DNA of 64,000 nt from Longimicrobiales bacterium (GTDB taxonomy: Bacteria > Gemmatimonadota > Gemmatimonadetes > Longimicrobiales > Gaopeijiaceae). Below the pieces are notes generated by a model, which worked only from the letters and a program-made list of their open reading frames with translations, was not told the origin of the DNA and made no database searches. Location: positions 3,702,001 through 3,766,000 of the forward strand of contig OX639991.1 in assembly GCA_951828585.1 (NCBI GenBank), in the 5' to 3' direction. Position numbers and translations under genes: made by a program. Below, piece after piece: positions 37,539 to 46,025 of this stretch (within the stretch, counting starts at the first letter, position 1; each line of letters opens with the position of its first letter).

Positions 37539-38045
37539 CTAGTCGGTTTTCAGGGATTGAAGAGCCGACCACCGTGGGTCGATGCCGGTTTCTTCGGTCA
37601 CATGGTTGAATCGATCTACGGGGTCGCCGCACTCCACGCAACGACCGTCTTCCTCGCTCGGCAGAAGGTACCGCGGCACCTCCAGCACGATCTCCTCCCG
37701 GATCGCGTCCGTCAGGTCCAGCATCGTCTGCTGATACCCGATGGTTCGCACATCCGGATCCGCCACCTCCCACCCGTCGGCCGGCATGTAGACCAGGGTG
37801 AGCGGCCGCGTCACCACGACCTTCAGTTGCTCCAGACAACGGCTGCAATCATAGAGCAGCGCGGCTTCCCAGGCGCCCCTCACGACGACGCCTCCATCGG
37901 CGGTCGGCGCGACCGAACCGGCGACCTCCACCGCTTCCGCAAAGGTCAGCTGAGAGCCGGCCCACACCTCGTCGTCCGAATCGATCCGTGCCTCCAGCGG
38001 GAGCGTTCGGCTTCGCCGCAGGTGCCGCAGATCGATGCGCAACAT
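37539..38045 (-). CDS. YceD / DUF177 family protein
   Basis: 168 residues from the ATG at 38045. DUF177 proteins precede rpmF in most bacteria and are implicated in 23S rRNA metabolism. Conserved features: EARIDSDDEVWAG, GAWEAALLYDCSRCLEQLKVVVTRPL with CSRC, and the C-terminal DGRCVECGDPVDRFNHV with CxxC; the four cysteines probably bind zinc. An ATG at 38051 lies upstream, but the -10 box at 38054-38059 would place the transcription start at about 38047. The ATG at 38045 is therefore preferred, on a leaderless or nearly leaderless mRNA. Confidence 0.85.
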   Translation of the reverse strand: MLRIDLRHLRRSRTLPLEARIDSDDEVWAGSQLTFAEAVEVAGSVAPTADGGVVVRGAWEAALLYDCSRCLEQLKVVVTRPLTLVYMPADGWEVADPDVRTIGYQQTMLDLTDAIREEIVLEVPRYLLPSEEDGRCVECGDPVDRFNHVTEETGIDPRWSALQSLKTD

Positions 38046-38053
38046 AGACATCT

Positions 38054-38083
38054 ATAATAGACAGAGTGAGCGAGTTCAGTCAA
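38054..38083 (-). promoter_or_regulatory. Sigma-70-type promoter of the yceD-rpmF-plsX-fab operon
   Basis: Reading the minus strand: TTGACT (38083-38078), an 18-base spacer, TATTAT (38059-38054). This is the best consensus promoter in the window and lies directly in front of the first gene of the fatty-acid operon. Confidence 0.7.
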
Positions 38084-38167
38084 GACTGAGTCTTGTCCAA
38101 CGGCAAGCCTGAACTACCGCGCTGGATCCGCCCTCGACGCAGGCGCGTGAGCCGCATCCCCCGCCCC

Positions 38168-38213
38168 AGCAGTCCGTGGTCGAATGCCGAGGGGAGTTGT
38201 CCACGGGCTGCTA
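38168..38213. repeat. Minimal copy of the terminal-inverted-repeat element after ndk
   Basis: About 46 bases: GCAGTCCGTGG on the left and CCACGGGCTGCTA on the right, with only TCGAATGCCG and a short G-rich piece of the unit interior between them. The right end provides the TAG stop of ndk. As RNA, the termini would pair into an 11-bp stem with one mismatch straight after the stop codon, so it could also act as a 3' hairpin. Confidence 0.75.
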
Positions 38214-38627
38214 TCCCAGACGGTCACACTCGGGGAAGAAGAAGCCGATCTCCCGTCGGGCATTCTCGTCCGAGTCGGAACCGTGTATGGCGTTGCGTTC
38301 CTTCGATTCGGCGTTAAGCGCCCGGACCGTGCCCGGGTCCGCTTCGGCCGGATCCGTGGCTCCAATAACTTCGCGCAGCCGCCGCACCGCGTCCGGCGCT
38401 TCCAGGGCCATGGGAATGCAGGGGCCGGAGGTCATGAACGCGACCAGGGAGCCGTAGAAGGGGCGCTCGCGGTGGACATCGTAGAATGCCTCGGCCTGGG
38501 CGCGTGTCATGGTGAGCATGCGCACGGCCCTGACGGTGAATCCGGCCGATTCTAGCTGGGCGATGATCCGGCCTGTCCTGCCGCTTCCGGCGGCATCGGG
38601 CTTGATGATGGCGAGCGTCTGGCTCAT
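38211..38627 (-). CDS. ndk: Nucleoside diphosphate kinase
   Basis: 138 residues, standard. MSQTLAIIKPDAAGSGRTGRIIAQLESAGF at the N-terminus, YDVHRERPFYGSLVAFMTSGP, and the phospho-accepting His in RNAIHGSDSDENARREIGFFF. It balances NTP pools. It ends in a TAG embedded in the repeat terminus. No clear operon partner: repeats flank it on both sides. Confidence 0.95.
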   Translation of the reverse strand: MSQTLAIIKPDAAGSGRTGRIIAQLESAGFTVRAVRMLTMTRAQAEAFYDVHRERPFYGSLVAFMTSGPCIPMALEAPDAVRRLREVIGATDPAEADPGTVRALNAESKERNAIHGSDSDENARREIGFFFPECDRLG

Positions 38628-38684
38628 GGAGTTTCCTGGTGAACGGGTGGGATTCGTGAATGGATGGTGGACATTGCACGCGGG

Positions 38685-38751
38685 CTAGTGTTGTGTCCCA
38701 GAAGTTCGTGAGCTACCGAATAGCCAAGAGATCTCCGGGGCACGACACTAG
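38685..38751. mobile_element. 67-bp MITE-like element with CTAG ends
   Basis: Inverted termini CTAGTGTTGTGTCCC (38685-38699) and its near complement (38737-38751, 13 of 15 matching), each with CTAG at the edge. No coding capacity. It abuts the left end of the next repeat copy, sharing one CTAG. The structure suggests a miniature inverted-repeat element, or the two ends of an insertion sequence with the middle deleted. The family was not identified. Confidence 0.6.
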
Positions 38752-39000
38752 CAGTCCGTGGATAGAGCCGCACGAGCACCGAGAGCGGCGAGGCGCCGGG
38801 CTGGCAAGGCGCGATGAAGGGGGAATAGCAGCGCTATTCGCCCGAGGAGCAACGCAGAGCGAAGCCTTGAGGTGGCACAATGTATACTACACATGACATA
38901 ATGTAATGTTTGCTTTACAGGATGAACAGCCGAAGCGAAGCGGCCAGCGCGGATGCATCGCCGCTCGAATGCCGGGGGGATCTTGTCCACGGGCTGCTAG
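38748..39000. repeat. Full-length dispersed repeat copy interrupted by an AT-rich insertion
   Basis: Bounded by CTAG on both sides: left terminus GCAGTCCGTGGAT, right terminus TCCACGGGCTGCTAG. The interior follows the 171-bp unit (hairpin GAATAGC/GCTATTC present) but is split after position 38865 by a foreign AT-rich segment. The right end provides the TAG stop of the CBS-domain gene. The 38628-38996 gap holds only this copy and the MITE-like element. Confidence 0.9.
38866..38941. mobile_element. AT-rich insertion with 7-bp target duplication inside a repeat copy
   Basis: Compared with the five array units, this copy has 76 extra bases. They are flanked by the direct repeat GCGAAGC (38859-38865 and 38935-38941), as expected of target duplication. 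The inserted core contains GTATAC, TGTAATGTTTG and GCTTTACA and resembles the islands at 28844-28865 and 58524-58540. No terminal inverted repeats are visible. Confidence 0.65.
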
Positions 39001-39830
39001 ATCACAATGGCCTCGGCGAAGGCTCGCATGACAGTGCCGCGAGTCAGGAAGCCAATGATCTCTCCGTCCCGCACGACCGGCAGCATCGAGACGCCTCGAG
39101 AGATCATGGACCGGCTGGCCACGAGGAGCGATTCATCCTCGGAAACGCACAGCACCGATCGGGTCATCAGATCTCGAGCCACCGGCGCCCTCCGTCCAGT
39201 CGGGCTGCCGGACTCCCGGCCCGACAGGGTGTGAGCCAGCACATCGGCGCTCGTGATGATTCCCAGCAGCTCATGGTTGGCGCCGATCACCGGAAGCGCG
39301 GCCACGCCCCGGCGCATCATCAGCTGCTGGATCTCCGCGAGGGGCGAGTCCGGATAGATCCGATAACTCAACGGCGTGAGGACATCTTCTACAGTAACTG
39401 TCATAGGTATATTATTGTCCACAAACGTGTTAGATGACAATACCTCTTCTATTGTATGAGTATCGGAATCGTGCATGTCGGCCGACACCCGTGCGAGCAG
39501 CGGCACCAGGAAGAGGTTCACCGAGGGTCGTGGCAGTCCCCACGTCACCCAGGTTGCACCGGTAAAGCGCCCCCCGTCCCCCATGCCTCTTTCGTCCAGA
39601 CACAGAATCAGACCTGGCGGTACGCCGTCACCACACAGATCGAGGAGATCCACGCGGCAGGCCATGGTTCCGAGGCGCGGCGCTCCACCGCTCCGGGTGA
39701 CCTGCCTCACGGACTGACGCAACCGGTGATCCGGATCGAGCCCGGACACATGGGTGCACAGGAACTCCCAGACGTCGTTCCCGGAACTCGTCAGGATTGG
39801 GGGCCGGGGCAGGAGCTGGCTCAGTCTCAC
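38997..39830 (-). CDS. Twin CBS-domain protein with a PtsN-like N-terminal region
   Basis: 277 residues. The C-terminal half has two CBS domains: VEDVLTPLSYRIYPDSPLAEIQQLMMRRGVAALPVIGANHELLGIITSADVL, and VARDLMTRSVLCVSEDESLLVASRSMISRGVSMLPVVRDGEIIGFLTR. The N-terminal ~120 residues vaguely resemble a PTS EIIA/PtsN fold (LLARVSADM end) but lack an obvious phosphorylatable His motif. CBS pairs bind adenylates and usually gate a partner activity. Residues ~120-150 are encoded by AT-rich codons (39381-39470), unlike the rest. Its TAG stop lies in the repeat terminus. Confidence 0.7.
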   Translation of the reverse strand: MRLSQLLPRPPILTSSGNDVWEFLCTHVSGLDPDHRLRQSVRQVTRSGGAPRLGTMACRVDLLDLCGDGVPPGLILCLDERGMGDGGRFTGATWVTWGLPRPSVNLFLVPLLARVSADMHDSDTHTIEEVLSSNTFVDNNIPMTVTVEDVLTPLSYRIYPDSPLAEIQQLMMRRGVAALPVIGANHELLGIITSADVLAHTLSGRESGSPTGRRAPVARDLMTRSVLCVSEDESLLVASRSMISRGVSMLPVVRDGEIIGFLTRGTVMRAFAEAIVI

Positions 39831-39835
39831 GGCTG

Positions 39836-39927
39836 GCAGCCCGTGGACAAGACCCCCACGGCATTCGAGCAGCGATGCATCCGTGCTGGGCCGCTACGCT
39901 TGACTTGCTTCATTCTCGGACTGCTAG
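39836..39927. repeat. Internally deleted repeat copy after sucD
   Basis: About 92 bases. The left terminus GCAGCCCGTGGACAAG is followed by the unit's CATTCGAGC.GCGATGCATC part and ends in GGACTGCTAG; the hairpin-containing middle is missing. The right end gives the sucD stop (TAG, 39924-39926). Confidence 0.8.
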
Positions 39928-40811
39928 CGCCCCAGCGCTTCTCCGACGAGTGCGGAGATCTCCACTGGGCGTCTCGCGACCTGGATTCCATTGTCCTCGA
40001 ATGCCTGGGTCTTCTCTGCGGCGGTGCCGGACGATCCGCTGATAATAGCACCCGCGTGACCCATGCGCGTCCCCGGCGGAGCCGTTCGTCCGGCGATGAA
40101 CCCAACGACGGGGATGTCGAGGTGCCCGCTCACCCATGCGGCGGCCTCCTGTTCCGCCGTGCCGCCGATCTCCCCGATCACGACGACCGCCTCGGTGTCC
40201 GGGTCGTCGGCGAAGGCGGCCAGGCAGTCCACGAAGCTCGTGCCGATCAGCGGGTCGCCGCCGATCCCGACGCAGGTGGTCTGGCCGAGGCCGTCCCGGG
40301 TGAGGTGGTAGACGGCTTCGTAGGTAAGGGTCCCGGACCGGGAAATCAGCCCGACCGGCCCGGGGGTCACCATCCGCCCCGGAATGATCCCCAGCGTGGT
40401 CTTGCCCGGGCAGATGATTCCCGGACAGTTGGGACCGAGCACGCGGCTTCCCCGGTCACGGGCCAGCGTGTGGGCGCGGGTCATGTCCAGAACCGGAATC
40501 CCCTCGGTCACGCAGACGATGAAGCCGACCCCGGCGTCGGCGGCCTCCATGATTGCGCTCGCCGCGAAGGCCGGAGGCACGTACACGACCGAACAGTCGG
40601 CACCGGTTTCGGCCACCGCGTCGGCGACGGTGTCGAAGATCGGCGCCGCGCGGCCATCCGGCCCTTCGAAGTCCCGGCCGCCCTTCCCCGGCGTCACCCC
40701 CGCCACCACGCGGGTGCCGTATGCCATCATCTGGCGCGTGTGAAACGAACCGTCGCGGCCCGTGATCCCCTGCACCACCACGCGGCTGTTCCCGTCAACG
40801 AATATCGACAT
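39924..40811 (-). CDS. sucD: Succinyl-CoA synthetase, alpha subunit
   Basis: 295 residues, standard. CoA-binding [69 protein letters not shown], and the phosphohistidine in [18 protein letters not shown]. It catalyses the TCA-cycle step from succinyl-CoA to succinate with substrate-level phosphorylation, as an alpha/beta complex with SucC encoded 36 bases upstream. Confidence 0.96.
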   Translation of the reverse strand: MSIFVDGNSRVVVQGITGRDGSFHTRQMMAYGTRVVAGVTPGKGGRDFEGPDGRAAPIFDTVADAVAETGADCSVVYVPPAFAASAIMEAADAGVGFIVCVTEGIPVLDMTRAHTLARDRGSRVLGPNCPGIICPGKTTLGIIPGRMVTPGPVGLISRSGTLTYEAVYHLTRDGLGQTTCVGIGGDPLIGTSFVDCLAAFADDPDTEAVVVIGEIGGTAEQEAAAWVSGHLDIPVVGFIAGRTAPPGTRMGHAGAIISGSSGTAAEKTQAFEDNGIQVARRPVEISALVGEALGR

Positions 40812-40847
40812 GAGTCTCCCTGATTGATCTTTGCGGAGTGGTTCGCC

Positions 40848-41978
40848 TCATCCGGCCAGTCGAACCGCCTGCTCGACCACTTCGTCCATGGACGCCACCG
40901 CCGCGAGCCCGGCCCCGGCAAGGATCTCCCGGGCCAGCTCCTCGTTGGTGCCGGTCAGGCGGATCACCAGCGGGACCCCGATGTCGATCCTGCGGACGGC
41001 CTCGAGGATCCCGTTGGCCACATCGTCGCAACGGGTAATTCCGCCGAAGATGTTGAAGAGAATCACCTTCACCCCGGGGTCCGAAATGATGATCTCCAGC
41101 GCCGCCACGACCTTGTCCGGATTGGACGACCCGCCGATGTCGAGGAAGTTCGCGGGTTCGCCGCCGTAGTACTTGACCAGGTCCATCGTGGCCATTGCCA
41201 GGCCCGCCCCGTTGACGCAGCACCCCACGTTGCCGCCGAGCTTGACGAAGCTCAGCCCCGCCTCCCGGGCCTGGAGGTCGGCGGGGGACTCCGAAGCGGG
41301 GTCGCGCAAGGCGGCGATGGCGGGGCGGCGGAAGAGCTCGTTGTCGTCGATGGTCACCTTGGCGTCGATCGCCTTGACCTGCCCTTCGGTCGTTGAAATC
41401 AGCGGGTTGATCTCGGCCATCGACGCTCCGTTGTCGACGAAGGCATCGTAGAGCTGGGAGATCACCCGCGCCCCCTGCCGCGCCAGACCGGAGCCGCTGT
41501 ACAGCCGCGTGGCGAGTCCGTACGCCTGGTGGGGCAGCAGCCCGTAGCGAGGGTCGACACGGAGACGGTGGATGGCGCCGGGGTTGGTAGCCGCGACCTC
41601 CTCAATGTCGACACCCCCCTCGGCGGAGACCATGAACACGGGACACTGCCCTTCGCGGTCGACCAGGACCCCGACATAGGCCTCCGACTCGATGTTCTCG
41701 ATAGGGGACACCAGGACTTCGTGGACGACGAGCCCGCTGATGGTCATTCCGAGGATGGCTTCGGCGTGTTCCTCGGCCTCGGCCGGAGAGCGCGCGAGCT
41801 TGACACCGCCGGCCTTCCCCCGCCCCCCCGAATGCACCTGCGCCTTGACCACGGCACTGCCCCCGTACGACTCCGCGAGAGCCCGGGCGGCTCCGGGGTC
41901 GCGGGCAACTTCGCCGGGGTTCACCGCCATGCCGGCGGCGCGGAAGAGCTCCTTGGCCTGGTATTCGTGAAGGTCCAT
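40848..41978 (-). CDS. sucC: Succinyl-CoA synthetase, beta subunit
   Basis: 376 residues, slightly under the usual 386-390. MDLHEYQAKELFRAAGM, the ATP-grasp segment VVKAQVHSGGRGKAGGVKLA, EINPLISTTEGQVKAIDAKVTIDDNELFR, GGNVGCCVNGAGLAMATMDLVKYYGGEPANFLDIGG and ILFNIFGGITRCDDVANGI. It binds nucleotide and partners with SucD. The 199-base gap upstream (41979-42177) toward the divergent cysteine desulfurase gene must hold both promoters; none is obvious. Confidence 0.96.
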   Translation of the reverse strand: MDLHEYQAKELFRAAGMAVNPGEVARDPGAARALAESYGGSAVVKAQVHSGGRGKAGGVKLARSPAEAEEHAEAILGMTISGLVVHEVLVSPIENIESEAYVGVLVDREGQCPVFMVSAEGGVDIEEVAATNPGAIHRLRVDPRYGLLPHQAYGLATRLYSGSGLARQGARVISQLYDAFVDNGASMAEINPLISTTEGQVKAIDAKVTIDDNELFRRPAIAALRDPASESPADLQAREAGLSFVKLGGNVGCCVNGAGLAMATMDLVKYYGGEPANFLDIGGSSNPDKVVAALEIIISDPGVKVILFNIFGGITRCDDVANGILEAVRRIDIGVPLVIRLTGTNEELAREILAGAGLAAVASMDEVVEQAVRLAG

Positions 41979-42177
41979 GGAAGGCGGGTCTTTTCTGGAA
42001 GAGGGGACTGAACGCCGTCCCCGGGCAATGCGGCAGCGTTCGGGGCCTGCGGCGCCGGTCCGCGCGTCATGAAGTTACTGGGAAACGCGTACGCATCAAA
42101 CACCCTTCGGCGGCGTCCCGCCCGGAGCCGCATTGCGCCATATTGAGGGATCGTCCCCCGAACCGGAGGTGCTGCCG

Positions 42178-43350
42178 GTGTCCACCATCTCGTCGCCCAT
42201 CTACCTGGACCACGCGGCCACCACGCCCGTGCGCCCGGAGGTGGCCGCCGCCATGTCGGCATCGTTGGCCGAGGACTTCGGCAACCCCTCCAGCGGACAC
42301 GCGTGGGGGCGCCGGGCGCGCGGGCGCCTCGAAACGGCCAGAGCGTCGGTGGCAGCCGCACTGGGGGTGACCTCGGACCGTGTTCTCTTCACACGCGGGG
42401 GCACCGAGTCGGACAACCTGGCCGTGCTGGGACGGGTTCGGCACGCTCTGGAGAAAGGCGCCACTCCACATGTCGTGACCTCCGCCGTCGAGCACCCCGC
42501 CGTTCTGGAGGCGGCGGAGCGGGCCGTGGAGGAGGGCGGCCGCCATACCTTGATCGGCTTTCGCGACGGGGCCTTCGATCTGGATGCCCTGGAGGAGACG
42601 CTTCGGGACGACCGCCCCTGTCTGGTTTCCTGCATGTGGGTGAACAACGAGACAGGCCTGGTTCTGCCCATCGGGGAGATCGCGTCGCTGTGCCGGGGCT
42701 CCGGCGTTCCGCTCCACAGCGACGCGGTGCAGGCGGTGGGGAAGATTCCGGTCGACTGGGCGGAGGCGCCGGCGGACCTTCTGACCATCACGGGACACAA
42801 GATCTACGGCCCCAAGGGCACCGGGGCGCTGATTGTGCGGGACTTCCGGACCCTGCGGCCGCTCCACTTCGGCGGGGGACAGGAGCGGGGGTTGCGGCCC
42901 GGGACCGAGGATGTGGCCGGGGCGGCGGGTCTCGCGGAAGCCGTGCGGTTGGCGGTCGCCGAGACACCCGCCGAGTCGGCCAGGCTCGGGGCCCTGAGAG
43001 ATGCGGTGGAGACCGGGCTGCTGGCGCGGATACCGGGTGCGAGGGTCAATGCGGGATCGCTGCCGCGGGCACCCCACATCCTCTCGCTCGGGATTCCGGG
43101 CGCGGACTCCGACACGCTGCTGGCGGCGCTGGACGCGGCGGGCATCGCGGCGTCGGGGGGGTCGGCGTGCGCCAGCGGTTCGAGCGCGCCCAGCGGCACC
43201 CTGGCGGCGCTCTATCCGGGCGACGGCGCGGCTGCGCTGCGTCTCAGCTTCGGGCGGCTTAGCCGGAGCCTGGATGCCGGGCCGGTGGTCCGCGCCGTCG
43301 CCGAAGCCGTCGGGCGAACCCGGTCCCTCGGGTCCCTCGCGTTGTCATGA
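42178..43350 (+). CDS. Cysteine desulfurase (IscS/NifS family)
   Basis: 390 residues from a GTG at 42178, chosen because GGAGGT lies seven bases before it. PLP-binding His and Lys regions: YLDHAATTPVRPEV, FTRGGTESDNLAVLG, VTSAVEHPAVLE, SDAVQAVGKIPVD, and the Schiff-base Lys in TITGHKIYGPKGTGAL. The sulfur-accepting Cys is in GGSACASGSSAPSGTLAAL. It removes sulfur from cysteine to form a persulfide. Its stop overlaps the mnmA start (ATGA), so its likely main job is feeding tRNA thiolation; Fe-S assembly is possible as well. Confidence 0.93.
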   Translation: MSTISSPIYLDHAATTPVRPEVAAAMSASLAEDFGNPSSGHAWGRRARGRLETARASVAAALGVTSDRVLFTRGGTESDNLAVLGRVRHALEKGATPHVVTSAVEHPAVLEAAERAVEEGGRHTLIGFRDGAFDLDALEETLRDDRPCLVSCMWVNNETGLVLPIGEIASLCRGSGVPLHSDAVQAVGKIPVDWAEAPADLLTITGHKIYGPKGTGALIVRDFRTLRPLHFGGGQERGLRPGTEDVAGAAGLAEAVRLAVAETPAESARLGALRDAVETGLLARIPGARVNAGSLPRAPHILSLGIPGADSDTLLAALDAAGIAASGGSACASGSSAPSGTLAALYPGDGAAALRLSFGRLSRSLDAGPVVRAVAEAVGRTRSLGSLALS

Positions 43351-44456
43351 ATGCCCCGGGAGATCGCTTGCGCATCCTGGTCGCGATGTCGGGCGGGGTC
43401 GACTCGTCTCTCGCGGCGGCGATGCTCGTGGAGGCCGGTCACGACGTGGTCGGCGCAACCATGAAGACCTTCTGCTACAGCGGCGACGCGGCCGAGAGCA
43501 AGAAGACCTGTTGCGGTCTGGACGGCATTCGGGACGCCAGGCTGGTTGCGGACCGGCTCGGGATCCCCCACTACGTCTTCGATGTCGAGGACGAGTTCAC
43601 CCGCGACGTGATCGACGACTTCGTGACCGAGTACGGGCGGGGGCGCACCCCGAACCCGTGTGTGCGCTGCAACTCGAACACGAAGTTCAGGGATCTGATG
43701 AAGCGCGGCCGCGTCCTGGGCTGCGACGGGGTCGCCTCGGGCCACTACGCGCGCCTGGATCGCGACAACGGAGAACCGATGCTGCTCCGGGGCCTGGACC
43801 GCTCCAAGGACCAGTCCTACTTCCTCTGGGGGCTCCCGGCCGACCTCCTGGGCCTGCTTCACTTCCCGCTGGGCGAACTCACCAAGCCGGAGGTCCGCTC
43901 ACGGGCGCGTGAACTCGGCCTGGAGACCGCCGACAAGCCCGAATCCCAGGAGATCTGCTTCGTCCCCACGGGGAACTACCGGGACCTGCTCGCGAAGAAG
44001 CTCCTGCCGACCCATCCCGCTCTCTCTCCGGGCGCCATAGTGGACACACGGGGTCGCATTCTGGGGCGGCACGGCGGTTACTCCGGCTTTACAGTCGGGC
44101 AGCGCAAGGGCATCGGCGGGGGGCACGCCGAGCGGTACCACGTTCTCGAGATCAGGCCCGAGACGCGCGAGGTGGTGGTGGGGCCGCGGGAGTTGCTGGA
44201 GGTCGGCGGCGTCGTGGTCGGCGAACTCAACTGGCTGACCGCGCCGCCGGAGCCGGGCCGGCGTCTGCAGGTTCAGATCCGGTACCGGTCGCCCGCGCTC
44301 GCGTGTACGGTGGTGGCGGTGGGGGGGGATGGGGTCGAACTGCGATTCGAGGAACCCGCGCGTGCCGTGACGCCGGGGCAGTCGAGCGTTTTCTTCGACG
44401 GGGACCGGGTGGTGGGGGGCGGGCGAATCGACCGGGTGACGGCAACGGCCTACTGA
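43347..44456 (+). CDS. mnmA: tRNA-specific 2-thiouridylase
   Basis: 369 residues, standard. P-loop of the ATP-pyrophosphatase VAMSGGVDSSLAAAMLV, first catalytic Cys in NPCVRCNSNTKF, GVASGHYAR, KDQSYFLWGL, second Cys in ESQEICFVPTGNYRDLL, and a C-terminal beta-barrel part (GGYSGFTVGQRKGIGGG). It 2-thiolates U34 of Lys, Glu and Gln tRNAs using sulfur relayed from a desulfurase, here encoded by the coupled upstream gene. Confidence 0.95.
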   Translation: MNAPGDRLRILVAMSGGVDSSLAAAMLVEAGHDVVGATMKTFCYSGDAAESKKTCCGLDGIRDARLVADRLGIPHYVFDVEDEFTRDVIDDFVTEYGRGRTPNPCVRCNSNTKFRDLMKRGRVLGCDGVASGHYARLDRDNGEPMLLRGLDRSKDQSYFLWGLPADLLGLLHFPLGELTKPEVRSRARELGLETADKPESQEICFVPTGNYRDLLAKKLLPTHPALSPGAIVDTRGRILGRHGGYSGFTVGQRKGIGGGHAERYHVLEIRPETREVVVGPRELLEVGGVVVGELNWLTAPPEPGRRLQVQIRYRSPALACTVVAVGGDGVELRFEEPARAVTPGQSSVFFDGDRVVGGGRIDRVTATAY

Positions 44457-44470
44457 AGGAGGACGGCCGG

Positions 44471-44510
44471 CAGCCATTCGAGCGGCGAAGCATCCGTGCT
44501 TCGCTTCACC
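44471..44510. repeat. Degenerate interior fragment of the dispersed repeat
   Basis: CATTCGAGCGGCGAAGCATCCG followed by TGCTTCGCTTC matches the interior of the 171-bp unit in inverted orientation, without the termini. It lies just after mnmA, in a 160-base gap that holds nothing else recognisable. Confidence 0.5.
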
Positions 44511-44616
44511 TATTCTGTGGCCACCGTCTCATGCACACCTCCACGGCGGCACAAGACGTTAGGCCGCCCCGTGGCCCAACGGCGACTTCAAACTTCCCAG
44601 AAAGCCGAGGTGCCCC

Positions 44617-45872
44617 CTATCCATCAAACAGCCTGACGAAGAACACGTCGCCCGGCGGCCGACTCCGGTCTTCTGGATGCGAATGTGTCGTGAAGCCGAT
44701 GATGCCGCTACGAAAGAACGGATAGTTGCTCCACGAGCCGGCGAGGTCGGGTTCGTTCAAGTCATCCGGCGTGGGGTCGAAAAAGGCCACCTCCACCGGA
44801 TTCTCCCGGTCCGCTATGCTCAGCACGCGCAGGCCGGCGGTATAGTTGGACTGGTATATCAGATCGCCGACGACAAAGAGGTTGTGGTCGCTGGCCGGAG
44901 TGGTGCCCAGGAACTCACGCGCGACCACGGGGTCGTCCAGATCCCGTCCCACACGATGGTGCGCGTGGCTGCCACGGGTCCACGGAGTTCGTCGAGCTCG
45001 TCGCCCATGTAAAGGTACTCGTGGCTCTCATCGAGCCAGGCCTGGTGGGCGTATACCACCAAGGGGTAGGAGGCCCAGGACAGCGGGACGGGCGCGTGTT
45101 TGTCCGACACGTCCGCAATGCTGAGCACCTCCGTGTTCGAGAGGAAGCAGATCTCCCTGCCCCGGTGCTCGGCGTCGGGACCCCGGTACACCACACACAT
45201 GGCGTCGTGGGTGTATCCCCTGGAACGCCCCGATTCGTCCGCAAAGCAGCCGGCGAAGGTCGGGGTCGCTGGGGTCCGGATGTCGATCATGTGCAATCCG
45301 CCCCCGCAGGTGTCCTCGCCGCCGCTGGCGCCGACCACATAGGCAAAGCCCGTCTCCTCGTTGATGGCGATGTTGTGGGCGCTCTGGGCCCGGTCGTAGA
45401 CCATGAGCGGCTCGATCCGCGAGGGCGTGTCGGCGATCCCTCGGAGTCGCGTCAGGTCGACGACCTGCATCCCGTGGTGCCTGGCTTCGGACACGATGAA
45501 GGCGTGGTCGCTGTAGACCTTGATGTCGCGGAAGACATTCGGACGCGCACTTTGGGAGGGGACGAACGCGGCGTGCACCGGACGCTCGGGATCCTCGAGG
45601 TTCACGAAAGCGGTCCCTCGAGAATGGCCCACGAGCGCCCACTCCGTGCCCGTCACGGGATCGGTCCAGCCCCACATGTCATTCAGATTCTCTTCTTCGG
45701 CGGCCAGACCGAGCTGATCAAAGGACAGACGGGACACGAATTCCATGCCTTTGCAGGGGTATAGATTGTCGCACAACTCCGGCTCCGGCTCCGACTCCGG
45801 CGGAGCGACCGCGTCACACGCGACAACGCCGAAGGCGCACGCCAACATCGCGGTGGCCGTGCACTTGCTCAT
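44617..45872 (-). pseudogene. LVIVD-repeat / choice-of-anchor B-type lipoprotein, frameshifted
   Basis: The start ATG at 45872 opens a signal peptide with a lipobox (GVVACD). Beta-propeller-like repeats follow: GWTDPVTGTEWALVGHSRGTAFVNLEDPERPVHAA, VVDLTRLRG, AHNIAINEETGFAYVVG, GLHMIDIRTPATPTFAGCF, and EVLSIADVSD. At VAATRTIVWD (near 44945) the frame is lost; the downstream frame resumes with DLDDPVVAREFLGTTPASDHNLFVVGDLIYQSNYTAGLRVLSI and runs to a stop at 44617. One missing G in the GGG run at 44943-44945 explains it. The gene is therefore either a recent pseudogene or carries a single-base sequence error. The role of this secreted family is unknown. Confidence 0.8.
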
Positions 45873-46025
45873 GGATCGTCTCTCTCCTTCGCCGTCTCCT
45901 TCGGCTTGTGCAAGGGGCAAATGAGCGTACGCGGAAACCCGATTCCCGGCAATGGGCGCGCGGATTCCAGGCGAGCGGATTCCTACGTGACTTCTTGCCG
46001 TGGTTTTCGCCACCTGCAACCCGCC

